Notes: generated by a model from the letters alone, not told the origin. Shown: positions 1 through 13,260, counted from the stretch's first letter. The stretch is DNA of 64,000 bases from Patellaria atrata CBS 101060 (GCA_010093705.1 MU006099.1:153344-217343); one strand, 5' to 3'. A program made the numbers and translations.

Positions 1-1811
1 CTATCTATGTGAGTACAGTGAGATGTACGGTAATAATGTTAAACATACCCTAACTGATTAGTTGCAAAATCTATGGTCTTTGACCGGACTCTCTTCTGTT
101 TGCTATATTCTAGTATAACTTGAGTGCATTGCCTTTCTTGTTTTGATACGCTTGAGCACGTTTCGCTGATGACTGTCATTTTTGATCACCTTGGTGCGGC
201 GAATCCCATCTCGGACTGCCCCTCGAATGAATGGCGTGAACCTACACTGCTTCGACGAGCTATTGAGCTTACCGCTCTTGTTTTCCTGCTCTGAACGCTC
301 ACAGATGCGTGGCGGTTAAAAACGATCAGAGAATATGGTCGCAGGGTCGCCTCGGGTGAGTTGGATTTCGTTAGTCGGTATAGGTGAGGAGCGGCGCACT
401 TTGCGCTCGAACTTCAGAGTTTCAAGCTTAGAGAATAGCTTTCTGAACACCATTGTGAGTATTCGTGGAAGAAGTGGTATGATTTTAAAGGATAGAGATT
501 GTTGCTTAGAGTGGCGGGAAAGAAAAGTAAATATTCAAGCCGCAGCAAGAGAGCCTAGTCCGCAGGCGGAGAAGGTCAAAACCACTTTGAAATTAAACCG
601 GTCGTAACTACACTCCCTCGAATCCCATTTTTAAGCTATCACACGTTGCTTTGGAGTCAAATACCATCTCCCACAATAATTATTCATCATCAAGAGAGCC
701 AGGTCTCCGTCCAATCCATAACCAAAACCCGAGGACGTCTGAATCAACACCCGGATAGCTAGACTTCGTTAGGTAATGTTAGATGAACAGCAGGGGGGTC
801 AGAGATAATATTGCTTCCAACAGCCCTTCTAGACGAAGAGCTCTTCGACTTCAAGTCATTTTGGTCCTGAAACAGGTGCATGGTGTGTATCAACCTCACC
901 CTCCTGCGACGGAAAACCCGCTACACCTCTTGCACTTGCGCACATTCTTCAACAGTGCCGAGAGCGGCGCAACATCCCAAGAGGTTTTAGACAGTATAAG
1001 GAAACAGAACCATAGAAAACGGTCTTTGGCATCTAGCATAATACATACAAGCTGAGAGCGCACCCTCTTTTGTTACAATGTCTGATACCATGGGAGCGCC
1101 TTGGGAAGCTTCTTGGATTCGGCAATGAGCATTAGGTTATAGCTGAAAGTATAGGAAATACCCTTGCGACGGACATCACAGGGCATATCGGAGCAGCATG
1201 AACATACAAGAGACTGACATCTTAAGACCAAAGCAGTCTACGAAAGAGCAATTCAACACTAAAAAGAGCGGCTATATTCAGTTCTGGACGGAAAAGACGC
1301 ATTTTGCAATATACCCAACCGATTTCATTCCAGTAATACGGCGCCTTGACAAGGTCCATACCCCTAAGGGCCATAACGGCACAACAAGTAGGATCCTAGA
1401 ATTGTTCAAGAACAGACTCACAACCGGATTGAGCAGAGGAAGTTGAAAAGAAGCTCAGGATGAGTTTGCTGAACTATGAAGACGATGTGAGGTTGAGGTA
1501 AAGCCCATACTAGGTTCCATCTCGTAAGCGAATCACTCGCATTGATTGGTTCGGTTCACCATCATAGCATCCCCATCGACGCATCGGATCTCCAAGCGGC
1601 CTCGAGGTTTACAATTATCAAAGTTCACGGAGTTGTGCGACACGGCGCATATCTATATATTTGACAATCCTCAGAGTTCGTCATGATTCTCGTATCCCGA
1701 TATTCAGAGCCTGTTAAAGCTCCACAGTCCCGCATACAAGCAGGTCGGACGCCGTTACATTGGAACTTTTTCTAGTCTTCCAAAACCTTGCTCACATAGA
1801 GCAACAGGTCA
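1..1811. other. Intergenic region, no supported gene
   Basis: Only short open frames (up to about 90 codons) are present, with no recognisable domain, no splice structure and no coding-type composition. On the minus strand, about 60 open codons (roughly 112-310) read as a basic, Arg/Lys-rich peptide; this could be the tail of a decayed gene, but I cannot name it. A TATA-like tract lies near 1651-1664, about 150 bp before the dehydrogenase start, and could serve its promoter. Confidence 0.5.
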
Positions 1812-2999
1812 ATGGCATCAATAAAAGCTTCTGATCTCTTCAGCGTTAATGGGATGGTTGCGGCAATTACAGGCGGGGGTACAGGTACGCCCCTAATCTA
1901 GCCATCCCGCCTGTCTAATGCTGTAAATTCTTGTTTACTCTGTTCTAGGAGTTGGCCTTCTCATGACCCGCGCCCTTGCTTCAAACGGGGCGTCTAAAGT
2001 GTACATAATCGGCCGTCGTTCGGAGCCACTGCACGCAGCTGCCGCCGAGTTCCCGTCCGTCGTCATCCCGGTCGTGGGTGATGTGACCTCGAAAGACTCC
2101 CTAAACTCGATTGTGCAGCAAATAGAATCGGACGCCGGCTTTGTGAACCTCCTTGTTGCGAACTCTGGCATAGCTGGCCCGAAACCGCAACTCTCCTCGA
2201 CTAACCCTAGCATACAAGAATTTCGAAAGGCCGCGCTTGAAATGGACATGGAACACTTCACACATACGTTTCATCTGAATGTTACGGCAGTATTGTTCAC
2301 TGCGTTTGCATTTTTGGAACTGCTGGATAAGGGTAACGGGAAGGGTAATATGGGGACTGGACATCAAGCTGTGAGAAGCCAGGTAATTACGACAAGTTCA
2401 ATAGCAGGATTCAGCAGGCAAAAGGGGGCTTCCATGGCGTATAATACGAGCAAAGCAGCTGCGACACATGTTATGAAGATGCTCAGTACGTATATGGCTC
2501 CGTGGAAAATCAGGACAAATATTCTAGCTCCTGGACGTGAGTATTCACATTGTTCACATTGTTGCTAAAACTCCGTTCCATTACAACCGCATTGTGCAGT
2601 TTGATATCGCGTTGTACTCACATGCCCCCCTTCCCCCCCAAAACAGTTTCTATCATTCCCCCTTTTCCTACTCAGGTACCAGTTATCCTTCAATATTCGG
2701 TCAGGATCATTTCATTACGCGTTTCAAAGAGGACTCTGCACATATTCATCAAATTGCTTAATATATTCTAACATCTCTCAGTCTTTCCTTCGGAGCTGGC
2801 GAATCCCCTTATCACGGCTATGGACCCTAACAATACGGGTCAATTCGATTCCTCATATATACCGTCAAACCGCATCGGTGATGACCAAGATATGGCAGGT
2901 GCCATACTATACTTGGCCAGCCGTGCCGGCGCGTTCTGCAACGGGAACGTTGTGGTCTTTGACGGCGGAAGGTTAAGTTTAATGCCGTCAACGTACTAA
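1812..2999 (+). CDS. Short-chain dehydrogenase/reductase (SDR), about 292 aa
   Basis: This is probably an NAD(P)-dependent oxidoreductase of the classical SDR family; the substrate is unknown. I read three exons: 1812-1884, 1949-2536 and 2782-2999. The first intron splits the cofactor motif, so exon 1 plus exon 2 give TGGGTGVG at about residues 20-27, with VANSG further on. The catalytic part shows a serine in TTSSIAG followed by YNTSK, the YxxxK pair. The third exon starts in LFPSEL, the usual continuation after the APG loop, and the C-terminus ends in DGGRLSLMPSTY, typical of fungal members. The second intron (245 bp) is long for this window, but its branch-like TCTAAC and acceptor restore the family reading. 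The gene stands alone, so its pathway cannot be inferred. Family confidence is high; exact boundaries are moderate. Confidence 0.85.
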
Positions 3000-5055
3000 C
3001 AGTGGCCAAATTTTCAACAGTTCTATAGAATCTATGGACTGGATCAATCGTGATAGTAGTGGTATCATATGCACCCTTGGCTTGGAATGCCACTGAAGCA
3101 TATAGGGACGTGATCTTTTTCTATGAAGTGATAAGATCTATCCCAACTTAATATTGGCTAGTTCTCTGGGTGAAAAGGGCACGATACATATCTCATATTT
3201 ATCAAAAAGCTCGGTAATAGCGATGCGACGGGAACTTTTGATATTTATCCCTTATTAATATGAGTGCAGGCGAGGGTCACCATTTACCAGGCCCAATTTG
3301 GGCTTCAAGCTTTACATATTAATGAGTGATACCGACCGACTGGGTCAACGACTCAACAAGCAATTTCTTGGGCGCAATTCTCCACTGCACGGCGCCAAAT
3401 ATAGGCGTATTTCCGCCTTAAGAACTCCCGTTTTGTTGTTTTCGAAGAGAGCCGTCTCATCCCGGGAAGCACGGAGATAGCCGAGAAAGCTGAGACAGCA
3501 AAAGGTCATCTACGTCATTGCGAATGACCCCGCCGCCAACATCGCGAGTCGTGCGACACCAACAAAGGAACTCAACTGCTCAACCTGGCCTACATTATTG
3601 TTGGCAGCGATACTTATTGACATTTCGATACATAACTTGTGAGTACCGTATGTACAGGTTTCAACGGGTAATAGAGTTCCCACCGGGATTTTGTTGTTAT
3701 GGGCGCTACAACCGATACAGTACTTAAATACCTCAATGCCCAACCCAACAGGCCTTCACATGCAAAAACGCGCCATATCTGACACAACAGCACGAGATAG
3801 GCCATATTACCTTGTGGCTGTGAATCTCCATCACAGTACTGTACAGTACAAACCATCCTGTTCTGTACCTCGTTGCATGAATTCACCTCGGAGCTACGGT
3901 AAGATGTCCCGGATTGAGGGAGGTAGGTAGGAGGTATTGAACTTCAATCAACATTTGGAGTCACCCCCAGGTATAGGGGACGTTAGGGGGAGGAAACGAA
4001 TTTAACCTGAGTTTACTCCGTACGAGGGCAGTTGCTGCATGATTGACTTTCCACCTGCCGACAACAAGTGACAGTCAGATAAAGCCTTGATCATGATTGG
4101 ACGATATGGCATGAAAGCGGGAGGATGGGAGAGGATGAGTGGTGGGAGGGAGAGCTGAGAAGGCATCTTAGAGCTTCCCCGCATGCTCAAGTATCCCCAA
4201 GAGATACCAGATACCAACAGTACAAGTACAGCCAGGTTGTCTTCTCGTGGTACAGTACAAGTACCTATTGTAGCTCAAGATACCCATAAAATCTTTCCTG
4301 ATTCCCTTTCCCCCCCATTTGGCTGTACTCAAAAGAGGAGTAACGCAACAACACAAGACCCAAGCTGCAAGCGTGCTACTTATCGAAGTACTAGGCATAC
4401 GCACAACTCAAATCCTCCCACTACATATCCCTCACATAACTCAGACTGAGAGCCTCAGTTGCTTTCTTTCCTCCTTTATACCAAACGGTGCCCAATCTTC
4501 GACCAAAACCAGTTCACTTCTTGTTGCTTTGGTCATAAGTGGCCCGTGTGCTACAAGGCTTGGCTTCTATCCGCGTTGAATTGGTGAGTTTAGCGTCAGT
4601 TCCCACTTCATCCCCAGCGATGCACCTCGTTCAAGCCGACTCAAGACTTCAACAACGAAATGACCCCGGGTACAACCGGGCCTTTGTGGATTTTACACCC
4701 AATTCAGATCCACTATGCAATGCGCTTCGAGGGGAAAACAAGAAAATGGAAAAATATCAGAGTTTACGCCGAGGCCCAATCCCCGAACCTGTTTCTCCCC
4801 TGTGATACATTGAGCGTTGACGTATAAAGAATATGGATGCCTGTGATTTCCCGCTATTCCGATCAGTTTGTGCCGTTATTGTGTTTGTTGGCGATTGAAG
4901 AGTCATATCCAGTCCTTGCTGACAAAGCTGTTTTCAGTATCCCCAATACTCTTGAACACGACTACCAGATACACGTCGACTCCCGCGTCATCTCCCTCCC
5001 CGTTCACTGCCTCTTCATTGAGGTGTGAAACTACCCTTCCCTACCGTTTCCCAGG
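3000..5055. other. Intergenic region with TACTGTAC-type motifs
   Basis: No gene is supported in about 2 kb. Open frames are short and unrelated to known families. The region holds several copies of a TACTGTAC/GTACAAGTAC-like motif (about 3832-3850, 4219-4232 and 4250-4265) that recurs elsewhere in the window. The last 200 bp are pyrimidine-rich and are the likely promoter and 5' leader of the carrier gene. Confidence 0.5.
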
Positions 5056-6157
5056 ATGTCTTCTGCTGGCTCCTCTGCTTTAGAAGCCGCAAAGCGAAAA
5101 GGAGACCTCCTACTAAGCACCGCCAAAGACACGGTCAAAGACGCACCAAGCATGGCGAAATCAGCCGCAGAAAACCCCAGAAAAGCCACAAGCGATTTCC
5201 TCCACACACCCGCTATGAAAGCCGCACTCCCCTTCATAAACGGAGGTCTAGCAGGCATGACAGCCACAACGGTCATCCAACCGATCGACATGATCAAAGT
5301 CCGCCTCCAGCTCGCAGGCGAGGGCGTCAAAACCGGCCCCAAACCCACCCCTATAAGCGTAACCCGCGACCTCCTCGCCCAAGGCAAATTCACGGACCTC
5401 TACACCGGCCTCTCCGCCGGCCTCCTCAGACAAGCCGTCTACACCACCGCCCGCCTCGGCTTCTTCGATACCTTCATGAAAGCCCTTTCCGCAAGGGCAA
5501 ATGAGCACAACACGAGCATCGGCTTCAAAGAGCGCGCGGGCGCCGGTCTCGCCGCCGGCGGTCTCGCGGCCATGGTCGGCAACCCCGCCGACCTCGCCCT
5601 CATCCGCATGCAATCCGACGGCCTCAAACCCGTCGCCGAGCGCGCGAACTACAAATCCGTCGTCGACGCCCTCTCCCGCATCGCGAAGGCAGAGGGCATC
5701 ACGCGTCTCTGGGCCGGCTGCTCTCCCACCGTCGTCCGCGCCATGGCACTCAATTTCGGCCAGCTCGCTTTCTTCTCCGAAGCCAAGAATCAGCTCAAAG
5801 ACACCAGCTTGGCGCCGCGCACGCAGACGCTCGCGGCTAGCGCTGTTGCGGGCTTCTTCGCTAGTTTTTTTAGCCTGCCGTTCGATTTTGTCAAGACGAG
5901 GCTGCAGAAACAGTCGAGGGGGCCGGGGGGAGAGTTGCCGTATAGGAGTATGGCGCATTGTTTTGGGAAGGTCGCGAGGGAGGAGGGCCTGTTGAGGTTT
6001 TATAGGGGATTTGGGACGTATTATGTTAGGATTGCGCCGCATGCGTGAGTTTTACCCCCTTTTTTTTTCTTTTTCTTTGAGTTGGCTGGGTGGTACTGAT
6101 TTTTGTAGTATGGTCACGCTCATCGTGGCGGACTACTTGGGCTTCATCACCAAGTAA
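5056..6157 (+). CDS. Mitochondrial carrier, 2-oxoglutarate/malate (dicarboxylate) type, about 345 aa
   Basis: This is a six-helix solute carrier of the inner mitochondrial membrane, most like the 2-oxoglutarate/malate exchangers that link TCA intermediates to cytosolic metabolism. Two exons: 5056-6044 and 6109-6157; the second adds only about 16 residues ending in GFITK. The three carrier repeats each show their signature: QPIDMIKVRLQ, NPADLALIRMQ and LPFDFVKTRLQ. The first two closely match the oxoglutarate carrier subgroup, which is why I prefer that substrate class. About 45 residues precede the first repeat, rich in Ala and Lys, which is longer than usual. Codon use changes sharply near 5860, from C-ending to G/T-rich. 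A uncoupling-protein-like or dicarboxylate carrier specificity cannot be excluded. Confidence 0.88.
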
Positions 6158-6926
6158 GCCCGGTCGATTCGGCCTAGTTCGGGGAGTGTTCTGCCACGGC
6201 CTACGTTGGGATAACCCCCCACTTCAACTGTAGCAGGTATCGGACATTTCGTTTTATGTTGGCTATATAGGGTGGTTTATGGAATGGTAAGGTAAGGATC
6301 TCTGCATCATGATATTTGGCTATTGTGGCATCTATGGTGGTGTGGCTCTGGCGGTTCTGTCTTTTTCTTTTTCTTTGGATTGCAATATGCATGTTTGTAG
6401 GAGTTAGGAATTCAGTTCGAGTCGTCGTTATCGATCACTATCTAAATTTTTTTTTTTCCGATGGGATGGAGATGCTGGTGACTACTAGTTCTATGGTATG
6501 TGTAGACCCCGGGTGGAAAGTACGGTGATATCCCCCTGGCCCCCGGAATTAGTTTTGAGGTGTGCAACAGTGGATTAAGATCCCCCTAAAGGTATCGCGA
6601 TAAGTTCCTTTGCGAATCGGTCGCTCAGGGAGGCTCAAGTCCACGCGGTAATGGACTCACAACAGGTTAAGATGGCATCCAGTGCACAGATCCAGCACAA
6701 CACCTCACCTCGACGAAGAATTTTACGAGTCTTCTTTTATCAACATCATGGACGGGATAGCTAACCTACTCTACTCTATCTCCCCCTCGCTCTTCCCCTA
6801 CCCTCCTTCGGTCCAAGCGCCTGATCCTCTTACACCAAAGCAAACAGCAAGAAACAATCAAACACCGTAAACCCAGATACCCAACCCACGCCAATGCCTT
6901 CACCCCTTTATCCGCCTCCACCCGTC
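6158..6926. other. Convergent intergenic region
   Basis: This holds the 3' ends of the carrier (plus) and VPS27 (minus). It contains T-runs, including one near 6446-6458, and no supported gene. Confidence 0.5.
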
Positions 6927-9150
6927 CTACAACTCAATCAACGCCTCCTCCTTCACCGGCGCAGGCGTCGGGACTTCATGCCTCGGTGCCTGCGGCCACT
7001 GCCTCTCCGGTCCCAAAAACCCATGCTGACCCTGCTCCCCCTGATCCAGCGGCAAGTTCGGATACGGCTGCGCACTCTGCGGCGTAGGTTGTGGATGCTT
7101 AGGCTGCACGACGGGGTCGGTGTAGTAATTCCGATAGCTTTGGTCGTCGGGGGGTTGGGAGGGTGGATAGGATTGTTGTTGCTGGGGGTAGTGGGAGTGG
7201 GAGTGGGAGGAGAGGTTTGTGTTGCGGCGGTGGAGGTGGGGGGAGTTATCTACTGCTGGTGAGGGGGGGTATGGGGGTTGTTGCGCTTGTTTAGGGGGGT
7301 AGGGATTATTTGAGGCGGACTGATGCTGTGGTTGAGAGTAGACTTGGGGGGTTGGTTGTTGGTACTGTGGTTGTGGGTCTGATTGCGGGTGGTTGAAGGG
7401 TTGTACGGCTATTGAGGCCCGCTTGTCGTAGCCGGTGTACGGGGACTGAGTTTGGGGAGAATAGCCGGCGTATGTGGAGGGTGGTCGTCCGTAGGGTTCC
7501 GCACGAGATTGGTTGCCTGTGTAGAAGTTTTCGGCTCCGGCTGGGCCGTCGGGGACCCCGCTTGGGATGGCTGGGTAGAGGGAGGATGTGGGACGTTGCA
7601 TGCTTGAGTAGCCGTAGCCGGAAGTTTGGCTGTAGGTACTTGAGAGACGGTCTTCGAGCATGCGGTCGTAGTATCGGACGACTGTTGAGAGCTTGGCGTG
7701 GAGGTCGAGTAGTGTGTCGTGTTTACTCATGGTTTCTCCATAGGTTCTGGCTAACTTTGGTCTTAGTTTACCGATACTTTCATACAGTTCTTGAATTTGT
7801 GGTTCTCTTAAGATGGTCCCTGTAGGCTGGTGTTGTAGCCGGTCGACAAGAGTTGCGAAAAGGTTGATATTCTCTGCTTCAACGGGTGAGAGCTCGTAAT
7901 CGTTTTTAGGAACCTGGGGGAGAGGTGATCCGGCTGATGAATGCGTCTGTTGTTTCAAAGTAGCAGTATGCTTCTTCTTTTGCTCCTCCATGTCTTTCAA
8001 TGAGGCGGCAATTGCTTCTTTCAGTTCCGGATCATCCTCTTCGTCGTCTTTTGGCGCAGGGGTAGCTTTAGTCCCGTTTGTTGATGTGCCGTTCCTCTGT
8101 GCAGATAGTTGTGTATTTGGTACATATCCAGCTGAGCCGTTGCCTTTGCTCTCTTCTAGACTCATCTCCAATGCCCGTTTTAAATCAGCGTCAAATGTAT
8201 CTTCTACCCTCGCGTTCCGGGGTTGCATAGAACCTTGATACAGTGTTTTGGCGGACTTTGATGCATCGAACCCTTTGGGTACTGGAGTCCCTTCTGACTT
8301 TTTCGTCAACTTTGCATAGCATCCATCATCCACCCTGACAGGTTGCAGAATGCCCAAATGAGGGAGGGCTAGACTCTTGCTGGAACATTGCTGATCAAAC
8401 ACATTACCACAATTTCTACAGTGATGCTTGCGATTTGTAAAGGTGAATGAGGTCCGACATCTCATGCAAACATCTGAATCTGTCCATTCCGGTGGCTACA
8501 GATTGTTAGTCTGGTGTTTTCTTGAGTTGAGAAAGATGATTTCTGCTTACCGCACTACTATCAAACATACTGCTAGCCGTCTCTTCTTTCGGTGGAAATC
8601 TGTAACCCTCACTCTGTAACGTCTTGTATACTTCATTGATGTAGGTAAGATTAATCCGACCCTCAGCGGCAGCTGCCCATGCTTGTATAAGCTCTAGTAT
8701 TCTGTTGACGACATCATGGTTCACTGCAGCTGGACCGGAAGTATTCAGAAGAGAGATGAGATTGTCCATAAACTCTCGCGACGCTATCTCCGTCATAAAA
8801 TGTTGCCCGCCGTTCTTCATGCATGTATCTGTGAGCTAAAGAACTGTTAATCAAGAGCTCTGGGCACGAAGGAGTCGAGCGGCGTGTATACATTTAGAGC
8901 TGCTATCTGAACATTTGGATTTTTATTGCTTATGCGACGCTTCAAGGATCGCATGGCCTCTTTCGGCTGAACGGTCTTCGATCTGATGATATCGGATATT
9001 TCTAGGTTCAGCGCAATGTCTTCCCTAGTTATGAGTTAAACTAAGGCAACAATCCGCATTCTAGGGGGAAATGATTTACAAGCTGGAAGATGTTGCGCGG
9101 TCTATTTGCTCATCCAGAGCAGTATTGCCAGAGGCAAACCAGCCTGCCAT
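6927..9150 (-). CDS. VPS27: VPS27, ESCRT-0 subunit (VHS-FYVE-UIM), about 685 aa
   Basis: This endosomal sorting protein recognises ubiquitinated membrane cargo and recruits ESCRT-I. Four exons on the minus strand: 9150-9080, 9024-8892, 8835-8551 and 8495-6927. The first three encode the VHS domain (about residues 1-150). Exon 4 opens the FYVE zinc finger: WTDSDVC, then RKHHCRNCG and RVDDGC, the PI3P-binding signature. Two ubiquitin-interacting motifs follow ([13 protein letters not shown] and [13 protein letters not shown]). A helical region (VDRLQHQ to DRMLEDRL) matches the Hse1-binding core. The C-terminal third is Pro/Gln/Tyr-rich and ends in ALIEL, a clathrin-box-like tail. The gene is head to head with a Doa4-like deubiquitinase across 673 bp. 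Length is close to other fungal VPS27 proteins. Confidence 0.93.
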
Positions 9151-9823
9151 GTCTGCCTGCAAATGCGGCGAGAGAATAGATCTGGTTCAAAATAGAAGCT
9201 ATCGAGAGCTTCGAGGTTGGGAGATGAAGCTTGGTCAGGTACTTTAGGTTGTCGAAGCAGTAAATAATATGAATGAAGAAGGAAACGGTGAAGCAATCCT
9301 GTAGTTCTAAGTTATTTTTCAGTTTGTTGTATACCTAAAAGGTACAGTAAAGTTGCGTAGGGCGACGGGAGTTACGTACTAACGTTCATGTGGAGCGTGC
9401 ACATGTGGCGCGTGCACAGCTAGAGGGGAGGCAAAGAACATCCCACGCCACAATCATCCAGAAATTCAATGTGTTTACCCAGCGACAATTGTTATTGAGG
9501 GGAAGAAACATTCCATATTGAAACCTGTTCATGCCCTTCTTCTACCCGTTAGTGACTCTGTTGTTCTGTTTCTAAACACTCCTCTCCTGCACGCGCAAAT
9601 TCCTATTTTCGGACGCCACGACTGTCATCACGCTGCAATGTCTCGAAAGCAACTTGAGCGCCGGTGAGCAAAAGTGACAAACACCACCTTTTTGTATATC
9701 AATACCTTTCTAGCTCACCTCTTTACCCTCTATAACTACTCTAAGCTCCTCCCTCCGCTCACCCCAGAAATAGTATGCTACCTGACATCGTTCGTCTCAT
9801 GTAACTCCATCGCTCGTTCTAGC
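9151..9823. promoter_or_regulatory. Shared divergent promoter region of VPS27 and the deubiquitinase
   Basis: These 673 bp separate two divergently transcribed genes. A short direct repeat containing CGTGCACA lies near 9395-9420. On the plus side, ATGTCTCGAAAG near 9638 is followed by a GTGAGC donor-like site, and CTAG near 9819-9822 just before the start ATG could be an acceptor. A leader intron or short upstream exon of the deubiquitinase is therefore possible. No specific factor site is claimed. Confidence 0.45.
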
Positions 9824-12800
9824 ATGAGCGCAGCTCCTCCGCTTCCTCCTCCGCAACCCTCCAACTTTGCGATGAACGGACATGGTCCCAATGGAACCTC
9901 TCACACTGAGCGCCCCGGTCCTATGCCGCGCGTATTCCCGCACATAAAAGACTTGCAGGCGAAAGCGCTGCAAAAAATCAATCCATATTCTTCCATAACT
10001 ACCCTAATACAAGAGGCGGAGAACTGTACAAAACAGGCAGACACATTCGCCGATTTTCGCCGCCCCGATCTTGCATATGTTGAATATTTGGTTGCTTCGG
10101 AGATCGTGCTCAATGTTATACCTAGGCATAAAGATGCGCCCTCAGTGGCTGGGGATCGGGGTCGCCTTCATCGTCAAAACAAGGACCTCCAAAGAAGGAT
10201 AGACGCCCAGCATGAGAGGTTCTCGAATATCAAAGAAATTATAATCAATCAGAACCGAAGAGATGGAGTACAACCGACAGTCTCTTCATCTCAGGCTGCA
10301 GAATATCGTCAAAGGCCCTCGACCCCCAATGCCCAACCGCCGCATACAGCAGTATCATATGGTGACAATCCGCGATTGTCTATGCCAGATGGATTTCCCT
10401 CTCAGGTCTCCATCTCATCTCCCCCTCGCAGAACCCCTGCATATGTTTCAAAAGCCTCTGATGGTAGGACGTCCCCATTGATGCCATTAGGATCACCAAG
10501 GGTAAAGCCACAGATTAACCCAAAGCCAGAATCACTTCAAGATAGGCCATCTAGTAGCGGATCCTCACACCAGGATCCACTCAATGAACGATTTGCAAGA
10601 CTAAGAATGAATGGCAATTCATCTTTGTCTGGATCGAGATCACACCATGATACGTATGGCGCGAATCGTCAGGTAAAAATGCCATCACCTACTGACTACG
10701 GAGGAGACGTATCATTTCCCTTAGTACCTACCGATGCTCCTACCAACCGACCTTCTGGTCCTCGTACCATGCCTGATGCCCCGCTACTTCCGCCTAAACT
10801 TCCAATAGACACCAGTGTTGCGTTTTCTTTACCAAAACAACCTAGTCCTACTTATAGCCCTGCGAGAAACATGCAAACTCCAGCAAGTATAAATCCTCCA
10901 CGGACATCTGCTCGGAGTATGAACGGTACTGGTGGCCGAAGCAATTCCATAGCTTCAGCGTCGTCAAGCATATCCTCTCGTCCACCAGGTGTCAACGGAG
11001 ATACGGATTCCTACTTCCCAAACCCTGCAAATGGAGCACCTCGGCATGCCTCAACGCAAAGGAATACAATCAATATGCCAATAGAGTACTCTATAACTGC
11101 TGAAAAGCTCTATGACTACCTCAAGATGTACCACATCCTGCTTATTGACGTGAGAAATCGCGAGGACTTCGACCAGGGTCACATATACGCACGGTCCATA
11201 ATGTGCGTGGAGCCAACAGCTCTTCGGCCGAGCATGTCAGCTGAGGAGTTAGGAGACTCGCTTGTTCTATCACCAGATGATGAGCAGACAATGTTTGATA
11301 GACGGGATGCGTTCGATCTAGTGATTTATTACGACGAGAGAACAACTACTACAGATTTCATTTCGAAGAATGGTCGAAATGAAGAAGAGATTGCCCTGAA
11401 ATGCTTGTATGATGCTCTCTATGAGTTTAACCAAGACAAACCATTACAGAGAGCGCCAATATTTCTCCTTGGGGGGATCGGAGCATGGGCAGATTTACTC
11501 GGAAGAGCAGCACTTGCCACGTCTAATACCAGCACTATCGTTTCATCCCAAAAATCTGGAAAGAATTCTCGTCCAATTGGCAGAGTGCCAATGGCGGGAA
11601 CCCGCTCCACGATATATGTCCCGAAACAGCGGCGCAGATCATATAATCCACTACATCCTGAGGAAGAACAGAAATGGATACAGCAAGCAAGAAAAGAAAG
11701 CTATGCTGTGGGCCAGAGGCCTGCCGCCATCGATGAGTATGAAGCTGAAGAGCAGGAAAGCGTCCCTATATATCGCACAACTGAAGACTTCCTCCGGCGG
11801 TTCCCCGAAGCACCGTCTCTCGAACAAGAATCCATGATTTCGCCTCCAACACGGTCAGCGCCTCCTGTTCCCCCTAACTATGCTCCTCCCTCTATTCCAT
11901 CAGAACCTTCACGCCCTGCACCTGCGGTCGCGCGCGTTAATTATAGTGGTGTTCATGACCGATCCGCATCTCAAACTGTAACCTTGGGTAGATCCACTAA
12001 TCTACCTAACTATATCCCCCCGAGTCAAAGGCTACAAAATGTTCGCTTACCGTATACTGGTCTGATTAACTTTGGCGTCACTTGCTACATGAATGCAACC
12101 ATTCAATGTCTCAGCGGCACGATCCCCTTAACTTCGCTTTATCGTAATGGTACTTACGAGAAGTATATACAAGAAGGCAATTGGAAAGGAACTAAGGGTG
12201 CAATGTCAAACTTTTATGCTGCCCTCATTCAAAATATTTGGAAAGGTGATGTTAAACTATGTCGACCATCATCCTTACGTGTAAGTACCCTCCTCCATCA
12301 ACCCCCCGCCCCCGAATTAACGGTCTACTAATACTGCACAATCAGAAATTTTGCGCTGTGAAGAAAGATCAGTGGGGTGAGGATCAGCAGCAAGACGCCA
12401 AAGAATTCCTAGAATTTCTTCTCGAGTTCCTTCATGAGGACCTCAACGTCAACTGGTCTCGTCCACCTACCAAGGTCCTTAGTGATGCAGAAGAGGCTCA
12501 ACGGGAGATGTTTCCGAAACCTTATGCAGCTATCATAGAATGGAAGAGGTATACCAATCGTGAATCATCACTTGTTCAGGACCTTTTTGCCGGTCAACAC
12601 GCCAGTCAACTACGTTGTAAAACATGCGGCAAAACATCTACGACATATGAAACATTTTTTGACATCAGTGTTGAGATTCCCCGCCACGGTACTGCTTCTA
12701 TTTACAACTGTCTAGACAGCTATTGCGCTGAAGAACGGCTCACGGAAGGTGATGAATGGAGATGTCCACATTGCAAGAAAACCCGAGAAGCAACAAAGAA

Positions 12801-13260
12801 GATCACTATCACCCGCGCCCCTCGCTACCTTGTTGTTCACTTCAAACGTTTCTCTGCAGGATTTCAGGAACGCGCTTCAAAGGTCCGCAGTCTCATCGAC
12901 TTTCCTCTGGACGGCCTGGATATGAGTAAATACATGCTCCCGCCGGTAACTGAGGCCGATAAAGCGTGGGTACAAAAAAGATTCAGTAGAGAACACTTAG
13001 AGTCGGAGATGAAGTTAGATCAAAGCATGACCGGTCCCTATATCTACAACGCTTATGCTGTGATGCGACACATAGGGAATAACATCTCCTCCGGTCACTA
13101 CATATCCATGGTCAAGGATCCCGGTAGAGGGGTATGGAGGCAATACAATGATGATCGGGTGGACGATTTCGATCCAAAACAGTATAGGCTACAGACGCCA
13201 GAGGCTTATATCGTATTTTATGAGAGGGTGCCAAATCCTTCGTATGAAGGAAACGGATGA
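9824..13260 (+). CDS. Ubiquitin carboxyl-terminal hydrolase with rhodanese domain (Doa4/USP8-like), about 1123 aa
   Basis: This is a cysteine protease that removes ubiquitin; Doa4 and USP8 relatives recycle ubiquitin from cargo at endosomes. Exons are 9824-12280 and 12346-13260. The N-terminus (about residues 30-130) resembles the MIT/USP8-dimerisation region. A Ser/Pro-rich linker follows, then a rhodanese-like domain (about 415-565, LLIDVRNREDFDQGHI). The C19 peptidase begins with GLINFGVTCYMN, putting the nucleophile at about Cys754. A zinc ribbon has two CxxC pairs (CKTC, CPHC). The His box is SSGHYISMVK (about His1070), with an Asp in YNDDRVDDFD. The usual GNTC is GVTC here, but the oxyanion Asn of INFG is present. 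I chose the ATG at 9824; an open frame extends further upstream. Confidence 0.9.

Noticed and set aside
335-1446. Three open frames of 80-90 codons at the left edge
   Set aside because: No coding features; length is within chance for this base composition.
5248-6042. 264-codon open frame on the minus strand opposite the mitochondrial carrier
   Set aside because: It is the antisense of a GC-biased exon, has no domain and is dominated by Arg, Gly and Glu from codon shadowing; the sense frame is a clear carrier.
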